From Humibacter albus DSM 18994 (GTDB taxonomy: Bacteria > Actinomycetota > Actinomycetes > Actinomycetales > Microbacteriaceae), in the NCBI RefSeq assembly GCF_000421825.1, contig NZ_ATXT01000016.1, positions 186,001-250,000 on the forward strand: 64,000 nucleotides of DNA, in the 5' to 3' direction. The notes beneath the pieces were generated by a model. That model was given only the letters and a program-made list of their open reading frames with translations, had not been told where the DNA came from and did not search any database. The position numbers were made by a program, and so were the translations under genes. Shown one piece after another: positions 36,907 to 47,304 of this stretch. Position 1 is the stretch's first letter, and the number at the start of each line of letters is the position of its first letter.

Positions 36907-37287
36907 CCGCGCTGCACGCGCAGGCGCCCTGCGGCGTGGACGCCGTGCGGCGTAACCGCGAGCCACCCCCGAATCACTGGGCCACCCCGAATCACCGGGC
37001 CACCCCCGGATCATCGGGCCACCCTGGAATCACCGGGCCACCCTCTTATCTGCGCAATTTCAGGGGTGGCTCGGCGATAACGGGGTGGCCCGGCAACAAC
37101 GGGGTGTCCCGGCGCGACGGAGTGTCCCGGCGCGACGGCACGGCGGCGAGAGCCGCCGGAGTCGGCCGCCACGGCGAAGCCGGCCCACCGCAGCAGAGCA
37201 GCGCGAGCGCGTCGCACCGTCCGGGGTTTCGGACACAGCTCGGCCGCCCGCGCCGCGCTGGCCGGGAGGCGGAACGACACTGGAAAG
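36907..37287. other. 381-bp intergenic region with repeat family
   Basis: Nearly half of this spacer (36960-37129) is the GAGCCACCC/TGCGCAA repeat. The remainder is G/C-rich with no further feature visible. The dehydratase ribosome site (GGAAAGG, 37281-37287) is at its end. Confidence 0.6.
36960..37129. repeat. GGGCCACCCCGAATCACC tandem array with inverted half
   Basis: Five direct units of 18-19 bp (from 36960, for example GGGCCACCCCGAATCACC at 36979) lead into the core TTATCTGCGCAATTTC. Then come inverted units GGGGTGGCTCGGCGATAAC, GGGGTGGCCCGGCAACAAC and two decaying copies GTGTCCCGGCGCGACGG. GGGCCACCCTCTTATC near 37036 pairs with GATAACGGGGTGGCCC near 37075 (14 of 16). Confidence 0.8.
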
Positions 37288-38994
<1,707 letters not shown>

Positions 38995-39181
38995 GCGCCG
39001 CCGCCCGGCATGTCCCGCCACCGCAGTCCGGCGCGATCTCCAGCGCGGCGCACCTGCGCGGCCACCGATCCCGTGCGCCCTGCGGCGTCTCCGGTGCGGT
39101 GCACCCCGAGCGGCCGCGGTTCGGTGCACCCGGGCGGCCGCCGTTCGGTGCGCCCTGCGGAACCGTCGCGGCCCGCGGAAA

Positions 39182-39748
39182 CTACCGAATGCCTGCGGTC
39201 GCGAGCGCGAGCATCCGCGCGGCGTCCTTGTCCCCTCGCCGCTGCGACGCCCAGGCCACCGACGACACCAGGGCGAACAGGTCCCGGTAGTCGACGTCGT
39301 CGCGAAGGACGCCCGCCTCTTTCGCGCGCTCCACGAGCGCGGACGTCGCCGAGGTCAGCGGCCGGCACGTGTTGCGCAACGGCGAATCGGAGGTGCGGAA
39401 CGACTCCGCGATCGACTCGGGCAGGTTGTCGTAGGTGCGCAGGTGGTTCGCGAGCGCGAGCATCCATTCGTCGAGAGCCGCGCCCGGGTCATCGGATGCC
39501 TGCAGCCGCTCCGCCAGCGCCTCCAGCTGGTCGAGACTTCCGCTCAACGCCGCCGCGATGAGGCAGTCACGCGTGGGGAAGTGCCGGTAGAGCGTGCCCG
39601 GGCCGACACCTGCCCGACAGGCGATGTCGTCGAGCGAGGTGAGGACGCCGTGCTCGGTGAAGGCGGATCCGGCCACCTCGATGATGTGGTCGTAGTTGCG
39701 CTGAGCGTCGGCTCTCATCGGCCGTGACGGTGCGGCGGTTGCGCCCAT
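39182..39748 (-). CDS. TetR family repressor
   Basis: 188 residues from ATG 39748, which follows AAGGGGTG. The N-terminal TetR HTH reads ADAQRNYDHIIEVAGSAFTE, then HGVLTSLDDIACRAGVGPGT and LYRHFPTRDCLIAAAL. The C-terminal ligand domain belongs to the SbtR-like type (LALANHLRTYDNLPESIAES). It is divergent from the DHA2 efflux gene. A perfect palindrome between the promoter boxes at 39846-39875 is its likely operator, so it should repress both the pump and itself. Confidence 0.92.
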   Translation of the reverse strand: MGATAAPSRPMRADAQRNYDHIIEVAGSAFTEHGVLTSLDDIACRAGVGPGTLYRHFPTRDCLIAAALSGSLDQLEALAERLQASDDPGAALDEWMLALANHLRTYDNLPESIAESFRTSDSPLRNTCRPLTSATSALVERAKEAGVLRDDVDYRDLFALVSSVAWASQRRGDKDAARMLALATAGIR

Positions 39749-39845
39749 CGGGTCAGCACCCCTTCCTTGCGTTCGGCGGTTGTCTCGCGACGTTGCGGGC
39801 ATCCGCGCTCATGCTACGCGTTCGCCGAGGACGAACGGCTGGTCG

Positions 39846-39875
39846 TTGACAATCCGGAGACAGTCTCCGTATTGT
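39846..39875 (+). promoter_or_regulatory. Efflux-pump promoter with TetR-type operator
   Basis: TTGACA (39846-39851) and TATTGT (39870-39875) are spaced by 18 bases. The perfect 15-bp palindrome CGGAGACAGTCTCCG (39855-39869) lies between them. A related sequence, CGGAGAGTTCCTCCG, follows at about 39888. The MFS start is 166 bases downstream. Confidence 0.75.
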
Positions 39876-40041
39876 TTTCGGAAGTAGCGGAGAGTTCCTC
39901 CGATTAGCTCCAGAGTACGCCCGTCGCCTCCGAACCGACGCCCTGTCCGTTCCGGGCGAACGAGCACCTCACCCCACCGACGCCGCCCGCTCCGCAGGAG
40001 CGCACGCAGATCGCTCCTCGCGAGCAGAACAGGGGACCGGC

Positions 40042-41697
40042 ATGGCCGATACCGCACTCATCCCGCCGACGGACGGCATCCGTCTTCCCGAGCGAGCGGA
40101 CGCTCCGGCCGATCGGTCGGATGCCACGGCGCCGGGCAGGAGACCATCTCACGTTGCGACCCACGCGCCTGCGAGGCGCACGACTGCCACGCGCACCGCT
40201 GCAACGCGCACGCCCGCGACCCACACAGCTGCGACGCACACCACTGCCACGCGCACGACTGCGGCGCACACGACTGCAACGCGCACCATCCCGACGAGCA
40301 CCGCACCGCGCTTCCGCACGCTCGGCCTGATCGTCGTGTTCGTCACGCAGCTCATGCTCGTGGTCGACGCGAGCATCGTGAACGTGGCGCTTCCCGACAT
40401 CCAGAAGGCGCTCGGATTCACCCCGGTCGGCCTTTCGTGGGTCGTGACCGCGTACGCGCTCGCGTTCGCCGGCCTCATGCTGCTCAGTGGCAAGGTGGGC
40501 TCGATGATCGGAGCGAAGCGCGCCCTCATCATCGGCACGCTCGTGTTCATCGTCGCGTCCGCCGCCGGCGGGCTCGCTCCGAGCGCCGAGGTGCTCGTCG
40601 TGGCCCGCGTGGTGCAGGGCATCGGTGCGGCCATCGCGGCGCCGAGCACGCTCGTGCTGCTGATGGCCAACACCACCCCTGGCAAGCAGCGCAATCGCGC
40701 GATGGCGCTGTTCGTGCTGGCGGCCGGCAGCGGCGGCGCGATCGGGCTCATCCTCGGCGGCGTGCTCACGACCGGATTCGGCTGGGAGTGGGTGATGTTC
40801 GTCAACGTGCCGGTGGGCATCCTGATCGTCGCGGGCGCGCTGCTCTTCCTCCGCGAGACGGATCGCGAGCGGGCGCGCCTCGATGTGGGCGGCGCCATCG
40901 CGTCGACCGTGGGCATGGTGTCGCTCGTCTACGCCTTCACGACCGCGGCGAGCGCCGGTTGGACGAGCCCGGTCGCGCTGGCCGCGTTCGCCGTGGCGGC
41001 GGTGTCGCTCGTGACGCTCGTCGTCATCGAGCGCCGCCACCGCAGCCCGGTGGTTCCGTTGCAGCTCTTCGGCACGCCTCGCAACGCCGCCCCGCTGGTG
41101 GCCATGCTGCTCGTGCCGGCCGGCATGTTCGCGTTCTTCTACTTCATCACGCTGTTCACTCAGCAGGTGCTGCACTTCACTCCGCTGCAGACCGGGCTCG
41201 GACTGCTGCCGTTCGTGGTCACGCTCGTCGTGGTGAGCCAGCTCGTTCCGCGGTTCCTGCCGCGCGTCGGCGAGTGGATCGTCGGTGCGCTGGGCATGGG
41301 GCTCCTCGCGGGCGGGCTGCTCTGGCTGAGCACGCTGGACTCCCACGACACGTTCCTCACGGGCATCCTCGGACCGATCGTGGTGATGGGTCTCGGTGCC
41401 GGCATGACGTTCGCGCCGATCACGGCCGTGGTCATGGATCGCGCGCCGGAGGAGCACGTGAGCGCGGCATCGAGCGTGCTGCAGGCCATGCAGCAGCTCG
41501 GCGGCTCGATCGGTGTGGCAGCGCTCACCACGGTGTTCGTCTCCGTCACGACGATCAGCGGAGAGGCGGGCGGCGTCGCCGCGGCCGTGCTGGGCGGTGC
41601 GGCGTTCGTGTTCCTCGGATTCGTGCTCTTCGCCGTCTGGGGTAGCAGAGTGCGTGCCGACAGCGAGACGGATGCCACGATGCCGGTCGTGCACTGA
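40042..41697 (+). CDS. DHA2-type MFS multidrug exporter
   Basis: 551 residues. The first ~95 residues are a low-complexity Thr/Ala/Arg/His tail encoded by nine 15-bp repeats. A 14-helix EmrB/QacA-type transporter follows. The helix 1 motif is VTQLMLVVDASIVNVALPDI (motif D1), GLSWVVTAYALAFAGLMLLS follows, and motif A is GKVGSMIGAKRALIIGTLVF. Motif C appears as LAAGSGGAIGLILGGVLTTG. The divergent TetR gene and its operator suggest drug-inducible efflux. The N-terminal tail is unlike the family and probably cytoplasmic. Confidence 0.92.
   Translation: MADTALIPPTDGIRLPERADAPADRSDATAPGRRPSHVATHAPARRTTATRTAATRTPATHTAATHTTATRTTAAHTTATRTIPTSTAPRFRTLGLIVVFVTQLMLVVDASIVNVALPDIQKALGFTPVGLSWVVTAYALAFAGLMLLSGKVGSMIGAKRALIIGTLVFIVASAAGGLAPSAEVLVVARVVQGIGAAIAAPSTLVLLMANTTPGKQRNRAMALFVLAAGSGGAIGLILGGVLTTGFGWEWVMFVNVPVGILIVAGALLFLRETDRERARLDVGGAIASTVGMVSLVYAFTTAASAGWTSPVALAAFAVAAVSLVTLVVIERRHRSPVVPLQLFGTPRNAAPLVAMLLVPAGMFAFFYFITLFTQQVLHFTPLQTGLGLLPFVVTLVVVSQLVPRFLPRVGEWIVGALGMGLLAGGLLWLSTLDSHDTFLTGILGPIVVMGLGAGMTFAPITAVVMDRAPEEHVSAASSVLQAMQQLGGSIGVAALTTVFVSVTTISGEAGGVAAAVLGGAAFVFLGFVLFAVWGSRVRADSETDATMPVVH
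40156..40290 (+). repeat. Nine 15-bp tandem units in the exporter's N-terminal coding region
   Basis: Units start every 15 bases from 40156 (for example GCCACGCGCACGACT at 40246 and GCGGCGCACACGACT at 40261). The core is GC(G/C/A)ACGC(G)CAC(G/C)ACT. They encode repeats of about five residues (Ala-Thr-Arg/His-Thr-x). The period is exactly 15 throughout. Confidence 0.85.
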
Positions 41698-41997
41698 CGT
41701 CGCCTCGATCGCGCGCTGACCTCCGCCGCGCTGCCGGCACTGCCTCCCGGAGAACGCGCTCATCGCCTCGCGGTGAGCGCGTTCCTCTGTGACGGATCCG
41801 CCTGTGGCCGTTCCGTCTGTGACCGTTCCATCTGTGAAGTGCCTCAGGAATACGCCTCGGGGCGCATGTGTTTGTATGGATCGGCAGCGTCGCCGTCCCC
41901 TATCAACCCCGAGGACGTGCGACAGCGCACGGGATGCCGGCCCACGGCATCCATGAAGCGGTTCAGCCGGCGCCCTCCGCCCTTCGAGGAGCCTGAA
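41698..41997. other. 300-bp spacer before nitroreductase
   Basis: It holds the 15-bp repeat array at 41787-41846. In one frame that array reads as Cys-Asp-x-Ser-x pentapeptides joined to the nitroreductase frame, but the reading is unlike the family. The ribosome site CGAGGAG (about 41984) precedes GTG 41998. No separate gene is supported. Confidence 0.55.
41787..41846. repeat. Four 15-bp tandem units CTGTGACCGTTCCxT
   Basis: CTGTGACGGATCCGC (41787), CTGTGGCCGTTCCGT (41802), CTGTGACCGTTCCAT (41817) and a decayed CTGTGAAGTGCCTCA (41832). The period is exactly 15. It lies between the exporter stop and the nitroreductase. Confidence 0.8.
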
Positions 41998-42588
41998 GTG
42001 TCACTGACGCTCGAATCCGATCGCACAGCCCAGACGAGCACGCCCATCCATCCCGTTCTCGCCGAGCGTTTCAGCCCGCGCGCGTACGACCCGAGCATCC
42101 CGGTCGACGAGGTCAAACTGACCGCAGCTCTCGAGGCCGCGCGCTGGTCTCCCTCGGCGGCGAACACGCAGCCGTGGCGCTTCATCGTCGCGCGTCGCGG
42201 GACGCCGGAGTTCGATGCCATCGTCGCGAACCTCATGGGCTTCAACCAGGTCTGGGCCGGGAACGCGGGTGTGCTCGTGGTCGGCCTCGCGGCCCGCACG
42301 AACGAGCAGGGCGAGCCGATGCGCTGGGCGCAGTACGACCTCGGCCAGGCGTTCGCGCACCTGAGCGTGCAGGCCCACCACGACGGGCTTCACGTGCACC
42401 AGATGGGCGGCTTCCTCGCCGACGGGCTGCGCACCGCGTTCGAGATCGACGACCGCTTCGAGCCGATCAGCGTGGCCGCGATCGGCGTGCTCGGCGACAT
42501 CGACGACCTGCCAGAGAACACGCGCGAGCGCGAGCGGGCGCCCCGCACCCGTCTGCCGCTCGACGAGCTGCTGATCGTCAACGCGTAG
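41998..42588 (+). CDS. Nitroreductase family protein
   Basis: 196 residues from GTG 41998. Landmarks of FMN-dependent nitroreductases are RFSPRAYDPSIPVDEVKLTA, then ALEAARWSPSAANTQPWRFI with the FMN-binding Ser-x-x-Asn-x-Gln-Pro-Trp, WAQYDLGQAFAHLSVQAHHD and LHVHQMGGF. The C-terminus is short. It likely reduces quinones, nitro compounds or flavin with NAD(P)H. It follows the exporter gene on the same strand but 300 bases away, and ends at a strong terminator. Confidence 0.9.
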   Translation: MSLTLESDRTAQTSTPIHPVLAERFSPRAYDPSIPVDEVKLTAALEAARWSPSAANTQPWRFIVARRGTPEFDAIVANLMGFNQVWAGNAGVLVVGLAARTNEQGEPMRWAQYDLGQAFAHLSVQAHHDGLHVHQMGGFLADGLRTAFEIDDRFEPISVAAIGVLGDIDDLPENTRERERAPRTRLPLDELLIVNA

Positions 42589-42606
42589 GCCGCGTCGCGC
42601 GACGAC

Positions 42607-42639
42607 CGAACGCCCCGGGATCCCCTCCCGGGGCGTTCG
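42607..42639. terminator. Strong hairpin after nitroreductase
   Basis: CGAACGCCCCGGGA (42607-42620) pairs perfectly with TCCCGGGGCGTTCG (42626-42639) around a 5-base loop; flanking GACGA and TCGTC extend it. A short TTT follows. It ends nitroreductase transcription. Confidence 0.8.
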
Positions 42640-42688
42640 TCGTTTCGGGTAGTCGAGGGCGGAGGAGGGCGGACGGAGGCGGGACACC

Positions 42689-42763
42689 GAAAACAGCAGC
42701 TGCCGCCGAGAACAGCAGCAAACCTGCTGTTCTCGCGTGGAGAGCGCGCTCGCTGCTGTTTTC
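42689..42763. terminator. Nested hairpins between convergent genes
   Basis: The outer arms GAAAACAGCAGC (42689-42700) and GCTGCTGTTTTC (42752-42763) are perfect inverses. Inside them GAGAACAGCAG (42708-42718) pairs with CTGCTGTTCTC (42724-42734) around CAAAC. The inner arms are variants of the outer ones, so the arms can also cross-pair. The structure probably ends the wall-protein transcript from the right as well. Confidence 0.65.
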
Positions 42764-42823
42764 ACACCCGCCCGCGGCACCTCCCGCGGGCGGGCTCGTC
42801 CTCGAGCCTCTCCGGCCCTGCCG

Positions 42824-45800
42824 CTACGCGCGGCGGCGGCGCACCGCTCGCACGGCCAGCGCCAGGGCGCCCAGCAGAACGGCGAGGGCTGCCAGGATGC
42901 CGCTGCTCACGGCATCCTCGGGAAGTCCCGTGTTCGCCACCGTCGTGCCGCTCGAGGCGGCACCGTTCGAGCCGGCGCCGTTCGAGCCCGAGCCGCCGGG
43001 CTTCACCACGGTGGTGCTCGCCGAGAGGTACAGGGGATCACCGTTCGATCCGGTGCCGGCGGCCGCGATCGTGTGGTGTCCGAGCGCATCGGCCGGGACC
43101 GTCACCTTCGTGGTGAACGCACCTGAGGCATCCGCCGCCACCGTTCCGAGCGTGGTCGGCGTCGAGTAGAAGCCGAGCGTGATCGTGGCGAACGGCGCGA
43201 ATCCGCCGCCGGTCACCGTCAGAACTTGCGACGGAGCGACCGTGGCCGGTACGCCGCCGAGCGTGGCCACGCCGAACGGCGCCACCGTCGGCAGCGGCAC
43301 GACGGGGGCGTTTTGCACCGTGAGCACAAACGCCTGGGCGGCATCCGGAGCGACACCGTTCGCCGCCGTCAGGCTCAGGAGAATCGTGGCGGCTGCATCC
43401 GTCGTCATTCCGGCGATGGTCGCCGTTCCGTCGCCGTTGTCGGTGAAGGTGAGACCCGTGGGCAGCGTGCCGTTCACGCTGATCGCGGCCTGCGGGTAGG
43501 CGTGCGACGCCGTCACCGTGAACGTGCCGTGCACGCCGCGCGTGAACTGCGCGTCGGCCGGGCTCGTGAACGTCGGCGCCTCCTCGACCGTGACCGTGAG
43601 GTGCTGAACCGTGTCGGCCGCGCCGCCCACCGTGGTGATCGTCACCGGGTAGACGCCACCGGAACCGGGCAGCGGAATGCCCGAGATCAGCCCGGTTCCG
43701 TCGCCGTTGTCCACGAACGAGAGCCCGTCGGGCAATGCCCCTTTTTCATTCAGGCCGGTCAACGCCGGGTAGGCGGGGCCCGTCGTGATCGGGAACGACA
43801 CGGTCGTTCCGACCGACGTCGACATCGCGTCCTGACTCGTGAACTCCGGAGCCTCCGTGACAGTCAGCGTGAAGTTCTGCGTGATGTCGGTGCCGAAGGT
43901 GTTCGAGGCATGCAGGGTGAAGCTGTACAGCCCGCCAGAACCCGCCGGCGGCTCGCCGATGAGCGTGCTGCCGCTCAGCGACAACCACGCGGGCAAGCCG
44001 GTCGCGGTGATCGACGGGACCGGATGCCCCGCCACCGTCACCGGGAAGCTCTGCGTTCCGCCGCCGGCCGAGAACTCCGTGGCGTTCGCGCTCGTGAACG
44101 TCGGCGCCGTGCCGACCGTGAGCGCCACCGGAGTGCTGCCCACGACCCCGACGGAGTTCGTGAACGCCGCCTGGTACAGGTTGCCGTCGTCCGAGAGCGT
44201 CGGGGTGAACGTGTACGACGGATCGGTCGCGTTCGGGATCTCGGTGTACGTCTGACCGCCGTCCGTCGACACGAACCACTGCACGGTCGGGGCGGGATAC
44301 CCGCTCGCCGCCGCGGTGAACGTGACGGGGGTGCCGGGGTTCACGGATGCCGGCTGCGGATCCAGCGTGATCGCCGGCGGTTCGTCGAGAGTGAGCGTGA
44401 ACGGTTGCACGGCGGGAGTGCCGATCCCGTTGGCTGCGGTCAGCGTGAAGGAATGCACGCCGCCGGATCCCGTCGGCGGCGTGCCGACGAGGTGGTTCGT
44501 CGAGTCGAGAGACAGCCAGCTGGGAAGGCCGGTGGCCGTGATCGTGGGCGTCGGCGTTCCCTCCGCCGTGACGGCGAACGAGACCTGTTCGAACGTCTTG
44601 AACGTCGCCGAGTCACCGCTGGTGAACTGCGGGGCGGTGCCGACGCTCAGTGTGGCGGCGGCCGTATCCACCGTGCCCGTGCCGTTGGTGAACTCCGCAC
44701 GGTATCGGTTGCCCGACTGCGAGAGGTCGGAGGTGAACGAGAGCGTGTCGCTCGTCGCACCCGGCACATCGACGTAGGTCGTGCCGCCATCCGCCGACAC
44801 CTGCCACTGCACCGTCGGCGCCGGATACCCGGTGGCCGCTGCGGAGAAGGACGCCTGATCGCCCGCGACCGCGTTCACATCCGTAGGCGAGGTCGTCACC
44901 ACGGGCGCCGCCGTAACCGTGAGCGTGAACTCCTGCGTGGCATCCGGGCTCACCCCGTTGGCCGCCTTCAGGGTGAACGTGAAGTCACCGGTCGTGCCCC
45001 CAGGAACGTTGCCGGTCAGCGCCGCGCCGCTGAGCGAGATCCACGACGGCTCACCCGAGATCGATAGCGCCGGCGCCGGAGATCCCGTGGTCGTGACGGG
45101 GAACGAGAGCACACCACCGGACGCGACCGAGGTCGACGACGCGCTCGTGAAGACCGGGGCGGATGTCTGGTCGACGGTCGCGGAGACGCTCTGCCCGTCG
45201 AGCTGGGCCGTCACCTCGGCGGCACCGGATCCGCCGACGGTGTAGGTCGTCGTGGCCGTTCCCGCGGAGAATGCACTCGAGGCGAGGCTGAGGGACCCGT
45301 CGCCGGTGTGCGTCCAAGCGACGGATGCGCCGGAGAAGGCTCCGAGGTCCGAGCCGAGCTGTGTGCCCGCGTCGGAGTCGGTGAGCAGGTCGGCCGTGAT
45401 CGTGGACGTCGTGCGGGGCGGGCTGACGACCGCCGGGTCGGCGGTGACGTGCAGCTGCAGCCACGGCGTGTAGGACGCGGCGGTAAGACCGTCGACCGTG
45501 GAGCATCCGGATGCCCCGGGCCCCGCGTTGCAGCCCCACCAGTTCGCCGTGGCCGAGGCGGTGTTCACGGCCCGTACGTCGGCGGCGCCCGTGTTGCCGG
45601 CGATGCGGTCGTAGTGGACGATCAACGTGGAACCTGTGTCGGCCGAGATCGCGGCGCCGAGCGCGCCCGAGCCCGTCACAGCGTTGTCGGTGAGCGTGGA
45701 CGAGGTCACCGTGAGGATGCCCGAGTCGGTCATGATCGCGCCGCCCTGACCGCCCGCCGCGGATCCCGCGCTGGAGTTGCCCGTGAACGTGGATCCCGAG

Positions 45801-46651
45801 ACGGTCACCTGGGGCGTCTCCGTCTGGTTCGTCGTCGCTTGGATCGCGCCGCCGCCGATCGCGCCGCTGACAGCGCTGTTCGCTGGTCCCGTGCTGTTGC
45901 CCGAGAAGGTGGAGCCCGACACCGTGAGCGTCTGGGCGTTCCACCCCGCCGCCACGTACGAGATCGCCCCGCCGGACGAGCCGTTCGAGGTGTTGTCGGT
46001 GAACGTGCTGTCCTTCACCGTGAGCGCGCCGCCGCCGAAGAAGATGGCGCCACCGGTGATCGTCGGGTCCGGAGGAGTGTTCGTGGTGTTGGTGCTGTTG
46101 TCGTGGAACGTGCTGTCGATGACGGTGAGCGAGTCGTCGGGCACGCTTCCGCCCGAACCGCCGACAATGGCGCCACCACCGCCGAGAAGGTTGTCGTTGG
46201 CCGCGCCGTTCTCGAACGCGACGCCGTCGACGGTGACGGACACGTTCCCCGCGAGATTCGGATCGAGCACCAGCAGCTGCACCGTGCCGCCGCCGTCGAG
46301 GACCGGCTGGCCGCCGGTGCCCTCGATCGTGATGTCGGCGCCCGCATTCGCCCCGACACTCAACGACGACGTGACGGGATACGTACCGGCCGGCACCTGC
46401 ACTGTCACCGGGCCGGTGACGTTGTCGGCCACGCACAGCGCCATGCGCAGCGACACGGCTCCGCTCGGCTGCGTGTCGCCGCAGGATCCCGCCGGCAGAT
46501 CCTGCGTGGTGTTGACCACGATGGTGGCCGTGTCGGCGTGCGCCGCCGGCGCCGCGAGCAGTGAACCCCCGAGCGCCATGGCCAGGGCGACGACGCAAGC
46601 GACGGCGCGCCCCCGATGCGAACGAACTGCGGATGCGGCGACTTGCTGCAT
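42824..46651 (-). CDS. Large wall-anchored surface protein: beta-helix plus alternating Ig-like domains
   Basis: 1275 residues from ATG 46651. The signal peptide (ACVVALAMALGGSLLAAPAA, then HADT) ends near residue 45. Residues ~45-370 form a right-handed beta-helix with repeats such as TVSGSTFSGNSTG and TVKDSTFTDNTSNG. From about 490 on, He_PIG-type modules (PxFTSx...FPVTxxGxPxPxITATGLPxWLSL) alternate with Ig-like modules (PQPASVNPGTPVTFTAAASG, then YPAPTVQWFVSTDGG). The C-terminus has VANTG, a hydrophobic helix and RRRR, a degenerate sorting signal close to the LAxTG type. It is probably an adhesin or coat protein, divergent from the DUF6916/collar operon. Confidence 0.88.
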   Translation of the reverse strand: MQQVAASAVRSHRGRAVACVVALAMALGGSLLAAPAAHADTATIVVNTTQDLPAGSCGDTQPSGAVSLRMALCVADNVTGPVTVQVPAGTYPVTSSLSVGANAGADITIEGTGGQPVLDGGGTVQLLVLDPNLAGNVSVTVDGVAFENGAANDNLLGGGGAIVGGSGGSVPDDSLTVIDSTFHDNSTNTTNTPPDPTITGGAIFFGGGALTVKDSTFTDNTSNGSSGGAISYVAAGWNAQTLTVSGSTFSGNSTGPANSAVSGAIGGGAIQATTNQTETPQVTVSGSTFTGNSSAGSAAGGQGGAIMTDSGILTVTSSTLTDNAVTGSGALGAAISADTGSTLIVHYDRIAGNTGAADVRAVNTASATANWWGCNAGPGASGCSTVDGLTAASYTPWLQLHVTADPAVVSPPRTTSTITADLLTDSDAGTQLGSDLGAFSGASVAWTHTGDGSLSLASSAFSAGTATTTYTVGGSGAAEVTAQLDGQSVSATVDQTSAPVFTSASSTSVASGGVLSFPVTTTGSPAPALSISGEPSWISLSGAALTGNVPGGTTGDFTFTLKAANGVSPDATQEFTLTVTAAPVVTTSPTDVNAVAGDQASFSAAATGYPAPTVQWQVSADGGTTYVDVPGATSDTLSFTSDLSQSGNRYRAEFTNGTGTVDTAAATLSVGTAPQFTSGDSATFKTFEQVSFAVTAEGTPTPTITATGLPSWLSLDSTNHLVGTPPTGSGGVHSFTLTAANGIGTPAVQPFTLTLDEPPAITLDPQPASVNPGTPVTFTAAASGYPAPTVQWFVSTDGGQTYTEIPNATDPSYTFTPTLSDDGNLYQAAFTNSVGVVGSTPVALTVGTAPTFTSANATEFSAGGGTQSFPVTVAGHPVPSITATGLPAWLSLSGSTLIGEPPAGSGGLYSFTLHASNTFGTDITQNFTLTVTEAPEFTSQDAMSTSVGTTVSFPITTGPAYPALTGLNEKGALPDGLSFVDNGDGTGLISGIPLPGSGGVYPVTITTVGGAADTVQHLTVTVEEAPTFTSPADAQFTRGVHGTFTVTASHAYPQAAISVNGTLPTGLTFTDNGDGTATIAGMTTDAAATILLSLTAANGVAPDAAQAFVLTVQNAPVVPLPTVAPFGVATLGGVPATVAPSQVLTVTGGGFAPFATITLGFYSTPTTLGTVAADASGAFTTKVTVPADALGHHTIAAAGTGSNGDPLYLSASTTVVKPGGSGSNGAGSNGAASSGTTVANTGLPEDAVSSGILAALAVLLGALALAVRAVRRRRA

Positions 46652-46872
46652 GGCGCACCAATCTGTGGTTTTCTCCCCGCCGACGCGACCCGAGGCCACG
46701 CACGACGAACGCGGCGCGCCCGATCGCACCGCGGTCAACATGCTCTCAGAGCAGGGGGGTCCTTGCGTACCCTCAGTGTCCGCCCCAATGCGGGTGACAG
46801 CGCCCGATCGCGCCCGCCGGGCCCACTACGCTGCAAAGATCCACTCACTCCTCATGACCGATCGGGGCTGTC

Positions 46873-47304
46873 ATGACGACGCTGTCCAGACGTGCAGTCG
46901 TGCTCGGTGCTGCCACAGCGACGGGCGTCGGCGCACTCGGAATCGAGCCGGCACTGGCGGCCGCACCCGCGACGCCGGTCCGCGACGACCGTGCGACGAC
47001 CACGCTTCACGCGCTCAGCGAATCGGTCGCCGGACTGCGCGCTACGTTCGAAGCCGCGGTCGGTTCTCGCTTCACTGCCGTCCGCGACGGCCTTTCGCGT
47101 TCGCTGCGACTCCTCGAGGTCGGCGATCTGCCCGGTGCTGCGGGTGCCGCAGACGCCTTCCGTCTCGAGTTCGACGGGACACTGGCCGCCGACGGCATCC
47201 ACCTCCTGTCGGCTGCGATCGTGAGCCCCGTCGAGCTCTACATCGGCCATGTCGGCCCGGATCGGCACACGGTCGAGGCGATCATCGACAGGCGGACCCG
47301 ATGA
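46873..47304 (+). CDS. Tat-exported DUF6916-like protein, copy 1
   Basis: 143 residues. The N-terminus SRRAVVLGAATATGVGALGI is a twin-arginine signal ending in Ala-rich cleavage sequence. The mature ~110 residues contain FEAAVGSRFTAVRDGLSRSL, then RLLEVGDLPG, and FRLEFDGTLAADGIHLLSAA, then SPVELYIGHV. I assign it to DUF6916, small proteins found beside tail-collar genes; the function is unknown. The stop overlaps the GNAT start (ATGA). A paralogue with the same partner is at 51559. It starts the operon 46873-49472, divergent from the surface protein. Confidence 0.65.
   Translation: MTTLSRRAVVLGAATATGVGALGIEPALAAAPATPVRDDRATTTLHALSESVAGLRATFEAAVGSRFTAVRDGLSRSLRLLEVGDLPGAAGAADAFRLEFDGTLAADGIHLLSAAIVSPVELYIGHVGPDRHTVEAIIDRRTR

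Noticed and set aside
36960..37129. Direct repeats that could look like a small CRISPR array
   Set aside because: The units are contiguous, 18-19 bp, without unique spacers, and reverse orientation after the core. No cas gene is in the window.
41773..41997. N-terminal extension of the nitroreductase with Cys-containing pentapeptides
   Set aside because: The same frame is open, but the extension is produced by the 15-bp intergenic repeat, is unlike the family, and a ribosome site precedes GTG 41998.
43226..45067. Long Arg-rich open frame antisense to the surface protein gene
   Set aside because: It is a shadow of the high-GC coding strand, with no motif, poor composition and no start signals.
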